A stretch of 64,000 bases of DNA from Trematomus loennbergii (taxonomy: Eukaryota; Chordata; Actinopteri; Perciformes; Nototheniidae). The stretch spans positions 43,179,578 through 43,243,577 of the forward strand of contig JAAOOA010000002.1 in the NCBI GenBank assembly GCA_012861695.1, given 5' to 3'. The notes beneath the pieces were generated by a model. The model made no database searches and was not told the DNA's origin. It saw only the letters and a list, made by a program, of their open reading frames with translations. Position numbers and translations under genes: made by a program. This document shows, one piece after another, positions 45,075-54,757 of the stretch (position 1 is its first letter; the number at the start of each line of letters is the position of its first letter).

Positions 45075-45606
45075 TTAAATTGACAAACATCATATGTATA
45101 ATTCGTGGCACAATTCAAATGGGATCGAAAGATAACGTTTCTCTCGCCATTGACTTCAATACATAATTTTTCCAAAATAAGGTCCCATGGAGGTCCACCG
45201 GAAAGGGAGGGACTTCGCCTCTCTTAGGCCTGATCATGGGCGTAATTTCCACTGGGGACAGGGGGACATGTCCCCCCCACTTTTTAAAATCCCGTTTGTG
45301 TCTCCCCACTTTTCAAATGTGTTTATTATTTTTTTTTTACGCAAGCGGTCATCGTCACGGAGGAGCGTCTGTGTGTGTGTGGCACGAGCGCATTTTGTGA
45401 GAAGAGAGAGAGAGAGAGACAGAGAGAGTTACGGGTAGGGATGGGTATCGTCTGAAATGTATCGATTCAGATTCCGATTCCAGTTCTTATCGATTCCCCG
45501 TTTCGATTCCAAAATTATAAAAGAAAGAAATCAAACGTTTAGATAACAAAAATATCAACGACCGGCCGTTCTGTGATTCTCCAGAACACACAGATGGCCA
45601 GTCCGC

Positions 45607-45659
45607 CCCTGTATTCCACCGGGTCGCCGCGGCGCAGACGGACCCGGTGGAATACAGGG
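45607..45659. repeat. 53-bp double-end element (CCACCGGGTC)
   Basis: CCCTGTATTCCACCGGGTC, GCCGCGGCGCAGACG, GACCCGGTGGAATACAGGG. Two inverted ends of the 40731-41383 family with almost no interior. Confidence 0.6.
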
Positions 45660-45723
45660 TCTACCGCGTTTAGGAACCGTTAAGCAGAACCGAAATTATG
45701 TATTTTGTATGGGTACCCGGTAC

Positions 45724-46429
45724 TAAAGTAAACAGATATGGTTCTAAACTGTATTGAAGTAAACATGTATTATTTTGAATTGTATTTTAGTGAACATGTA
45801 TTGTTTGAACTGTTTTAAGTAATCCCATATATAGATATTGTCTTCTCACTTACAACTCACTGACCCAGAGATCCTGTTACACACACATACACCTCGTAAA
45901 GGAGTGAATATCGGTGCAGAGATAAGATTGACTCTGTTCTTGTGTACTTCCGAATCTCACGCTCTGCTCAGAAGAAAACATACTTTTTCTCAGAACTCTG
46001 ATTCGCTATATTGGACCCGACCAGAAGTGAATCCAACCAGTAAAAACACCTGGAGGAGTGAGCAGCTCACACAGCTCCTCCCCACGGACTCTCTGATTCG
46101 CTTCGGAGTAAAATGGGAAGGAATAAGTCAACACATCTCCGCCCCAAAATATGAATATGAATACTGTTGTTTTGCTGGTAAAATGCTTCCTGTTTTCTGA
46201 CTGGCTGGTCCCGATACCTGTATCGCACAGCAGTGGAAATTGAAAGTCCGAAGTACTCTGTAAACTTGTATACGTGTTTTGTTTCTTACCAGTAAAATCA
46301 GATTATTGTTATAACCTTTATTCCGGTGTTTTGAATTTCTTCTTTATTAAATATAACCAGCCTCATCTAACGAACGGCGCGTAGCGGAGGGGGGCTTTAA
46401 GCCACCATCCAAAAGTGTTTGCTACAACA
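45724..46429 (+). repeat. Retroviral 5' LTR
   Basis: 706 bp, from TAAAGTAAACAGATATGGTT to ...GTGTTTGCTACAACA. It lacks about 100 bp present in the 3' LTR after ACACACATACACCTC. It keeps the uninterrupted CCCATATATAGATATTG target of the transposon at 52134. The outer base pattern TA...CA departs from the usual TG...CA. Confidence 0.8.
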
Positions 46430-46786
46430 ATTATGGTGACCTGCGACGTGATGAGTGCTGATCTCTAGAAAGGAATACCGACAGCCAGCGGACGGAATTC
46501 AGTCCAGGGGAGGACACCTCGACACCATTGACAACTAAACCATGGCCATATACAAAAGGTGAGCAGACACCTGTTTTGACTACCAAAAATCTGTGATTGA
46601 TTATACTACAACATTTTAGAGTTGTCAGCGGCGTTCTCAGTGTTCTTAGTCACGGTAGGAAATACAATACATATTCTAGTTGGGAAAGTGCTTAGAGTCA
46701 GGTAGAGCATTCCTGTACCTAAGGCACAAAGTGTTTGTAAGAGGCGGGTAGCTAAGTCCCGTGCCTTAACTCACTAAAGAAAGACT

Positions 46787-47035
46787 GCAAGTACGTAAAA
46801 AACAGATGGGTTAAAATCCCCGTAAATCAAGTAAAGATTATACGGTTGTCTTGTTAGTGCTTTAATGAAGACTGCGAGGGCGTAAAAAACAGATGGGTTA
46901 AAATCCCCGTGAATCAAGTAAAGATTATACGGTTGCCTTGGTAGTGCTTTAAATGTATAGAACTGCGAGGACGTAAAAAACAGATAGGTTAAAGTCCCCG
47001 TAAATCAAGTAAAGATTATACGGTTGTCTCGTAGG
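46787..47035 (+). repeat. Tandem array in the retroviral leader, three units
   Basis: Units of about 82-89 bp: ACTGCGAGGACGTAAAAAAC, AGATGGGTTAAAATCCCCGT, AAATCAAGTAAAGATTATAC, GGTTGTCTTGTTAGTGCTTT. Confidence 0.88.
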
Positions 47036-47589
47036 TAAAAGGTTGTTATAAAGAACTTCCTATTGAATAACAATCGAGTGGGCAATCCCTCTTTGAAAAT
47101 TGCTAGAATTGTTATATGTGGGTGATACGAGAGGAGGGATACGCGACTTCCAACTAACCATTTGGAACGACCGAATCTCATCACAACTCTTGCTGTGGGT
47201 TAATCAGGCTCATTAAACGTGACGATAAAGAGATTTTGTTGACTGGGTTTCGACTCCTTGCCTGAAGCCGCAGTCGCCGTAAGGGGGTTGTAGAAGCTTG
47301 CTTCAGGAAGTCACGCTATCTGTTGAAATATACATCGCACAATAAAAATCTGCCTGACTGTATGGGGATAAATATATAAAACTGCAAACATAATTTAAGA
47401 ACACCACTCTGTACACAGTACATACTTAGAAAAGAAGTAGTACACGGAGATAGAATTCAGATAGTACGAAGTCTGTATAAGGGAATAAACTCTGTGTGAT
47501 TTTTTTACGTCAAATCTGTGTAATAATTGAGAGAGAACAATAGAAGGAGAGTTGTGTGGAAAACTGTGCAGGGTCTGCACCAGAGAGGG

Positions 47590-48150
47590 GAAGCTCATTC
47601 GTGGTCAGCTGCTGCCCTCTGGTGGCGAACAGGGTGTGTAACAATATTCTGCACTGTTTCACGCTGGACAACTTTAAATTTCGGACAGGGCATTCCAATA
47701 AATACAATAAGGACGTTAAGAGTAAAGACAATAATTGTCCAGTATATTAAATAAATACAAGCGAACACATATCAACAGTCAGATAATAGAAACGAGGTCA
47801 ATCATGGAAGGAGAGTTTGAAAAGAGTGATATAGGCGTTCCAATTTCCGGAAGCTTCCGCGAGCAATGGGAACAGACTGAGAGATAGATTTTCAGTGGAA
47901 TAAAAAAAAAAAAAAAAAAAAGTATTTGTGGCTGAAGTGAAGCTCATTCCTGGTCAGGTGCTACCATCTGGTGGCCAACAGGGTGTGGCACAAAACAAAC
48001 AGAGACTAATGATAAATTAAGGTTTGGCTCCATCTGCTGGACTATTGTATATTTAGAATTTGAAAGAGAAGAACAACAAAGGCGTCCCAGTACCAGGGAG
48101 TCTACGAGAACAGTGGGGGCAGACAGAGAGATTGATCGTTAGTGGGATCA
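47590..48150 (+). repeat. Diverged internal duplication in the retroviral interior
   Basis: 47590-47640 and 47937-47990 share GAAGCTCATTC-TGGTCAG-TGCT and TCTGGTGGC-AACAGGGTGTG. 47804-47900 and 48055-48150 share the pattern GGCGTTCCAATTTCCGGAAG / GGCGTCCCAGTACCAGGGAG. A short frame starting at 47804 (MEGEFEKSDIGVPISG) covers part of it; function unknown. Confidence 0.6.
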
Positions 48151-48343
48151 AACTGGGGGACCGGAAGAAGGCTGATATTTAATTCCTGATATATAAGTAA
48201 TAATAATATATAACTGATATTTAATAACTGATATATAAGGCTCGATATTTCTGAAAATGAGAACACCGTTAACGGCATTCTATTTCAGAAAAAGGGGGGA
48301 TGTAGGTCGATACTGATGTACATAAGTATCACACTGGACAGAG

Positions 48344-48574
48344 TTGACAGTTCCAAATGCTCGTCATGAAGTCCCTGACTTGCTGCCCGCCATAACAGAT
48401 GACACTCTTAAAGAAGCACAGGAAGCAGGCTCTTTACTGCTTTGCAAGAAATATAGTACTCAGAGAGATGTGCTTTTCCAGACACTGAAGAAAGCAAAAT
48501 GCCATGACTTGTCGCGATCAGGACTGTTAGGAAAAAACATCAGGCAATATATATGTGAGATTATTACGAATTGA
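48344..48574 (+). other. Unassigned open frame in the retroviral interior
   Basis: About 76 codons (VPDLLPAITDDTLKEAQEAG, LLCKKYSTQRDVLFQTLKKA). Charged and partly helical in composition. It lies after the internal duplication, where gag-pol would be expected, but no retroviral motif is recognisable. Confidence 0.25.
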
Positions 48575-48595
48575 TACATTTAAAATAATCTAGAG

Positions 48596-48770
48596 TTTGT
48601 TTTTGTTTTGTTTTGTTTGTTTGTTTGGTTTTTGTTTGGTTTTGTTTTATTTCTTTTGTTTATTGTTTCTGCATAGTCTCTTGTCCACACTCCAGGCTAG
48701 TTGGTGGCGGTAATGCACCTACAAGTTGGTTTGCCAACCGCCAATAAACACTAAAGAAGAAGAAGGCTCC
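48596..48770. repeat. Short retroposon ending in GAAGAAG
   Basis: A (GTTTT)-rich stretch, then GTTGGTGGCGGTAATGCACC, TACAAGTTGGTTTGCCAACC, GCCAATAAACACTAAAGAAG and an AAGAAG tail; a well-known interspersed repeat type in fish. Confidence 0.65.
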
Positions 48771-48849
48771 CCACAGGATAAATCAGTATGGTTAGACAGG
48801 GGAGCTACCAAGAAGGACGGGATATAGTTCTCCCCAGATGGGAGACCTG

Positions 48850-49937
48850 AGGCCTGTACTACGAAGCCGGATTTTCCTAACCTGGATATGTTTGAGTTAG
48901 CCGGTTGGCCCAATCCAAAACATACGCGCTCTGGCTAAACTGTACTACGACGCTGGATATCAAGTGGATCGCTCAAGCCAGCCGTGTCCTATCTAGTTAG
49001 GTGCGCGTTCACATGAAAGGGTGGTATTTGGAATATTCGACCAATCTCAAACATGGAGAAGCGTACTGACAGCGCAGCGTCATACTTCCTGAATGAAAAG
49101 TGAACTTTAATATTAGTCAAATATGAAGAAGTTAAACTTTAAACATCCATGACTTAAACACTTTATCCAGGATAAAAGCCACATAGCTGCACCTGCAAGG
49201 TGAATACAGCTGGTAAAAGAAAAAGCGTTTGAATGCGTACATTAACAGGTTTATGAAATCACTGCCCCGTCCAGACACGATCTGACTTTAATTACATTTG
49301 ACTCGAGTGTTTCGTCAACTTAATGTGTTGCTTAAAATAATACTTCTGCATACAGTATGTGACACTGTGAGTGTTGCACGGCCAGATACGGCTCAAGAAG
49401 CTGACTCAAATAAGGAAATATATGATACATTATGATGTGATATGATATGAATGATAATGGGACACATCGACGTCTGCACTCACAGTGCCGCGGACTGTAC
49501 TTAATATTACTCTGATCCGGTTACTTATGTCGTGGCAGATATTTAAGTAAGCTTTCTTAACGCTAATGTTATAATAGTCAGATTGCTCTGAAGATGGGAG
49601 GGGATATTCTATTAATTTTCACGTTCACACAGTCAGTTGATTTTGGCCGGCCGTCTTTCCTGCAACGGCAGTTTTTCTGTATTTCCTCTATCCTGTAATA
49701 TGAATTGATCGCTTTAAACTCCGCACACGGAGCTCTGATTGGTCAGCAGGCGGTGCTTTCACTGAGTTGATCTCTAGCCTGCAACCTAACCTACTCCGGA
49801 GCAGGTTTGCCGCTCAGCATAAGTTACCATGGAAATCTAGCCTGCTAAAAAGAGAACCAGCGTCGTAGGACCGGAAAGCCCGAGATTTCCCTGAAGTTAG
49901 CCGGCTAAGCGAAAATCCAACTTCGTAGTACAGGCTC
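48850..49937. mobile_element. MITE with GGCCTGTACTACGAAG ends in the retrovirus
   Basis: Left AGGCCTGTACTACGAAGCCG, right CCAACTTCGTAGTACAGGCT. Interior subterminal copies of the end (GTACTACGACGCTGG near 48940, GGACCGGAAAGCC near 49870). The retroviral frame resumes after it. 1.09 kb, no transposase frame. Confidence 0.75.
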
Positions 49938-50400
49938 TGTCCTGCCCCCAGGGTGGATAAGATCCATGCTTAAAGAAGCTCAGCAAGGCATGTGATGAAA
50001 CAGGCATGAACTGGTTAGATGCACTACCCTAGCTCTTATGTCAATCAGAAGCTCTATTAACCGAGGGACAGGTTTCTCCCTTTTTAGTTGACCCACGGCC
50101 ATCAGTTCCCAGGCCCCGACCTGAGCGTAGTAAAGAAAGTAGAGTCATGAGTTCAAAACCATATTTCCAGCAACTTAAGGGCTTGTATGAGACTTCTCCA
50201 CACAGGTTTGCTGATGCCAAAGGGGGACCCGAGAAACACGAGGCCAACACAGCAGAGTTGTCTGGCTGAAAGTCATCAGGCCTAAGTGGCTCAACCCAGG
50301 TTTTCCGGCCCTACCGAGTTACCCAAAGGACCTCCCATGCCGTCCGCCTAGAAGGAAAGGGAGACAACTGGTACCACTGGAGCCAGTGTGCGGTCGGGAA
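49938..50400 (+). pseudogene. Retroviral integrase C-terminal remnant
   Basis: Short blocks in shifting frames resemble the end of a retroviral integrase: ALMSIRSSINRGTGFSLF, where the family has LxxxR-x3-RxTGxSPxE-like residues, followed by a small SH3-like stretch (PYRVTQRTSHAVRLEGKGDN, WYHWSQC). Stops interrupt it several times. The zinc-binding and catalytic parts are not seen upstream. Confidence 0.5.
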
Positions 50401-50407
50401 AACACCT

Positions 50408-50806
50408 GTGAGGACCCTAGACGACATCAGGACAGATCTGGCCCTCGTCAAGGAAGTCGACCTAGAAGGCGTCATCAGCGGACCGGAGGAGGAGGATCGG
50501 GAGGACATCTCTCCAGCAGTCGACCCGGAAGCCGCCATCAACGGGCCGGAGAGGAGGATCGGGAAACATCTCTCCAGCATCGACCCGGAAGCCGCCATCA
50601 GTGGGCCGGAGGAGGAGAATCCAGAAGACATCTCTCTAGCAGGCAGCCCAGAAGCCGCCGTCAGCGGCTGGGGGGACAAAGACACGGCAAACCAAGACGG
50701 TACAGGGAACTCCACTTCCCTGAAACAGGTTGATATAGCCGGTGTGGAACTTTGTTTAACAATCCATTTTTTGAGGAACTTTGGACTTTGCTTTATTATC
50801 CCATAA
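50408..50806 (+). other. Open frame with 63-bp in-frame tandem repeats
   Basis: 132 codons. 50470-50670 contains about three repeats of 63 bp encoding DPEAAI-GPE-EENPEDIS type units (acidic, Pro/Glu-rich). Repeat length is divisible by three, so the frame is kept. It follows the integrase end and overlaps the expected pol/env boundary. No known domain. Confidence 0.4.
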
Positions 50807-51487
50807 TTTAAGGGATTTGTATATTTTTTTCCATTGTTTAAGGATTTGTTTATTTTTATTCTACAGAACTATGTGTTAAAGGTTCCAGGAATGTTGAAGG
50901 GTTCTTTTGGGGCAGACACAGGAATCTCTCTTCAGACTCCGAGCAACACGAGTACCTTTCAGAGGCGCTTAGAAGACCTCCGTGAGATAGGTAATAAAAT
51001 CCGGGTAGCTCCCTCACCCCTGCTAAATTGGATCAGTTGGTGGCAGACTACTGATATATGTGGGGACCCGCATTTACCATTAAACCTATCGCTTAAATCA
51101 ATCACTAACCAAGTTGGGAGTAACTCCTGTTTTACTTTCAAATAGGCCCTTTTATCATTACTCAACATCTGGACGAGGGTAGATGTCTATTTAAATACTC
51201 CTCGTACTCAAGAGGGTTTTGGCATATCTGGGTCTCAATCTCCCTCAGTGGGCACGTTTTGTATTTTGGGGAACCAAGATACGATCGCATTGACCATTGG
51301 TAATATACGTTTAAAGATACCAAAGAATTGGAGCTAACAGCATAATTATGTACGGGCACTGGAGATGGTAGCGGGCCTGGGCCTCCTACTTAACGATAAT
51401 TTTCATTGTCTGTAAAACTAATGATTCTCCAACTCCCCCCCAGAGAAGAGATGTAAGGACCAAAAGAGGGACTAGAGTAGCGAGCTT

Positions 51488-51835
51488 ATGTCCCCAAAAA
51501 GAACCTTCACTCTCCAAGAAGGTAGTGACGGAATAGTGGACATAGATCTGTGCGCAATCGCCCCATTTTCCAACTCTGACAAATCATACTCAGGTCTCGC
51601 TAATATGTCTGCCTCACCCCAACAGTCTTCTAATTTCTGTGGCTACTTTATAGCCATTTTAGTGACATGTGGTTGTTGTTGTGTGCCTTGTATCCGCTCA
51701 TTGTGTGTTAGACTCATCAGTTCCACCATTGAGGGAAAAGCTGCCCCTTCCCCTTCGTACCAAATGCCCTTGTTGGCTTATGCGTCGGAGGGGGAAGAGT
51801 ACGATGACTCAGCCGACATGGACACATTTTTTTAA
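51488..51835 (+). pseudogene. Retroviral envelope transmembrane-subunit tail
   Basis: A degraded env region leads to a hydrophobic segment with a cysteine cluster (YFIAILVTCGCCCVPCIRSL), then a short cytoplasmic tail ending EGEEYDDSADMDTFF and a stop, about 200 bp before the 3' LTR. This position and layout fit an env transmembrane subunit. The surface subunit is not recognisable upstream (50834-51480 has many stops). Confidence 0.5.
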
Positions 51836-52419
51836 ACATATTTTGGTCTCCCTCCACTGTCATAAGAAGTTGTTGTGGTGGACTGTTCTAAAGGTTTAAA
51901 GTGCTCTAAATCCCAGCTTCTGATGGATTTATATAAATGTTGGGACAGACACAGTAGAAAAGAATGACAGTGGTTATGTTTCAAATGCTGTGTATATGTT
52001 GATCTCGTGATGTGAGATCAAAAGAGGGATTAAAGTAACGATATGGTTCTAAACTGTATTGAGTAAACATGTATTATTTTGAATTGTATTTTAGTGAACA
52101 TGTATTGTTGAACTGTTTTAAGTAATCCCATATCGTTAGCCTAATAGCATAATTGCCCATGTCATATTTGAATGTTGTTGGAAAACAGAAAAAACTAAAT
52201 GTTTAGCAGCACATTGGTATTTTTTATTGATTTTGTAACAGTAAGTTCAACCAGATGTGTGAACTAATTTGCACAAAAAAAAAAGACACAACATCAATTG
52301 CATAACAAATAAAAATGACTTAGGCAGAATGTGCCATGACTTAGGCCATTTTTCTTACACAACTTTTTTTACACATTTATACAAACATAACATAGAAAAG
52401 TAGTTTTACTGTCCTAAAT

Positions 52420-52510
52420 ATAACCAAGTTGTGTTACCTCTCTAACCTTAACCAAGTTGTTCTTAATGTCTGACCTTAACCAAGTTGTTTTACTTGTTTA
52501 ACCTTAACCA
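52420..52510. repeat. ACCTTAACCAAGTTGT tandem repeats after the transposase stop
   Basis: Four imperfect copies of (A)CCTTAACCAAGTTGT within 90 bp of the transposon 3' region. Confidence 0.75.
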
Positions 52511-52542
52511 AATCCTACTCAGGTGCTGTGTGAACTCGTTTT

Positions 52543-54757
52543 CTATTGATGAGGGAGGTTGTCGTAGTACTGGTGGGCCACTCTTGGTAGTACTGGTTTC
52601 ATTGCCTGCAAGTCATTGTATTTCCTGAGAGTAATTGGCAATTGGGCAGGAAAGAGTGGGACCCAGTGGACCGGTTCTTCAGGGATGCTGAGTCGCTGAG
52701 GTAGGTCCTCCCAGTCAGACTCAAAATCCAACTTGTGCCGGATTCGACCATCTGCCAAGTACTGGAGAGCCCGAAGGTCATGGACTGTGGGGTCGCCAAC
52801 TTTTCTGCCTGGTCGAATTTTGGTGACATAGGCCCAAGATAACTTCATGAAGTCACTGTGGTATAGCTGGGTCACCTTGTATGGGGATGGGTGCAAACGT
52901 GCAGTCTCAAAGATGACAATGTAATCACGTGGAGTGTGAATATCTTTGATGGTACGCCGTTCAATGAGGCTATGCATGGAGTCACACTCCATTTGTGTGT
53001 GCCCTGCAACCAGAAACTTTTGTTCTATGGTGACACCATGCTTCATGGCCAGATCTAGGTACGCATTTGTGATGGTACAACATCGATTTTGATAGCCGCA
53101 GCCATCACTCCAGATTATGACCTTTTCGATGTTTCGGTTGGCATCTAGGACTGACTCAAAGTGCTTGTACTGCAGATGGGCAAAAACCTCGCTGCTGAGG
53201 GAGCCCTCATGCTCCTCCCAGGCGTAACAAAACCCATCTTTGTTACCCAGGTTGAAGCAAGTAAAGTTGTGCATCTGTAATTTAGTTTTGTAATACATCT
53301 TGCTAGCTTTTGTCTTGGGACACAGAAGAACGCTCTGAAGGTCCATTGTCCACACTGAGACCTTGTCACTGGATTCCTGTTTATCCTTAGCTTTTTCAGC
53401 TTGAGCTTGAGCCTTTAATTTCATGTGAGTAGTAAGGGTATCCTGATCTATATTTCCCACCTTGGCGCCGGTACATACATCACACTGGTCTTTTTTTGGT
53501 ACGAACACAGAGTATTTCTGCTCACTGAACACTTTTCGGAAATATGTCTCACTCACAACACGTGCTCCACTTTTACCAGCAGCTTTCTGGTATTCCTTGT
53601 GAAGGTCACTTAGAACTGTTCCCGGCTCCACAAACTTCTTATCCTGATAAGAGGGAACCTGACGGCAGTAATGGGATGGAACAGTAGGCAGCCCAGATAG
53701 CCATTCTTTCAGGAAGGTCTGGTCAGCATCTGATATGGGCATATGTGGACCAGTCTTATTGATCTTGGGTTTGGGCGGATCAGTTTTTGTTTTCATGTCC
53801 ACAGTTAACCATGATCCAATGGTTCTGGGGGCAATGCCAAGGGTTGAACAGAAAATAATCTTACACACAGGTAGTTTACATCTATCTGCCAGTTGCAGGT
53901 GGTATGATAGGGACGTTTTTCTCCTTGATGCAACACCACCTTTCTTCTGCTTTATAGGCACATTTTCCACTAAAGTCTGGATATACAGCTTGCGTGTCTC
54001 CCAGGAGGGCATGGACCAGAAATTGTTGAAGATATCCGTTCTCTCTTCTTCACTCAGCAGTTCACAACTTCGTTTCTCCGACCTTAAGCAGTGCTGTGAT
54101 GTGCAGGGTGGGCCCATGGTCTTTGGCTGCCTCTCCTGTCCCGTTGCGTTCTTGTAATTCTCCCCCTTAAGGCGCTTCTCTTTTATCACCTGTCGCTTCC
54201 ACATATGTGACCTTGGACGCTTATGACGTTTAACAGCGGGAGCTTCAAGTGCAGCCTCTTCTTCACTATGTTGAGCCGTGTCTGCATCACTATCATCATC
54301 TGGGAGGTCATCTTTCTTAGGCCTATAGTCCTCATCCAAGACAGAGTCATCGTGTTCACTTTCTGACCATGAATCAGGATCAGAATCAGCTCTGGAGGCT
54401 TCATCGGCTGTTTCTTCTTCAATCCGTTGCCCGGTGTCTATGTCATTTCCTTCTTTCTCACATCTACTGTCATCTAAATCCTTCTCTGAGTCCTTCTCTA
54501 AATTGGTATCAAGTTCATTTCCTGACCCTGAAGCAGAAGAAAATAAAGTTGCTGAGTGTTGCTACTTCATCATACCTTGTCGCAGAAATGTGATTAAACA
54601 TTTAAACACACAGTTCCTAATCCCTTTGATTGACTGAAAGTACATTTAGTGTCTAGAAAGTTGAAGAAATATGAACTAGCTCACCAGATGAATCAAAAAG
54701 AAGAGCTAATGCTTCACTTGTGGTCAACAGAGCCCTCTGTCTCATGCGGTCCGCCAT
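52543..54757 (-). CDS. Putative transposase, 685 residues, two exons (DUF7869-like)
   Basis: Exon 1 is 54757-54685 (MADRMRQRALLTTSEALALL, FDSS), exon 2 is 54527-52543, with a GT-AG intron (donor CTG|GTGAGC, acceptor TTCTTCTGCTTCAG). The 2058 coding bases are an exact multiple of three with no internal stop. Residues about 25-130 are strongly acidic then basic (KRHKRPRS). Residues 373-376 form CDVC in PKKDQCDVCTG. SVWTMDLQSV gives an aspartate at about 420, IIWSDGCGYQNR one at about 499, and GHTQMECDSMHSLIER follows at 533-548. These spaced acidic residues suggest an RNase H-like DDE/D nuclease fold, and the SDxCxxQN plus GHTxxECDSxH pair resembles the DUF7869 domain of animal mobile elements. 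Function as transposase is inferred from its position between inverted repeats. It may act on the subterminal repeats. Confidence 0.85.

Larger units (their letters stand above)
42728..45224. mobile_element. Two THAP-encoding elements forming a large palindrome
   Basis: The left copy 42728-43782 starts AGAGAGGTGAAGTCCCTCCC. At about 43783 the sequence turns back and repeats in reverse as 43783-45224, ending GGGACTTCGCCTCTCT. Arms are about 1 kb. The right arm also carries a TTAA MITE (44698-45074) and a short retroposon (44468-44531). Each arm contains a THAP-like start (43456-43532 on the -, 43985-44060 on the +) and an upstream ACTACAAATCCCAG motif. Confidence 0.8.
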
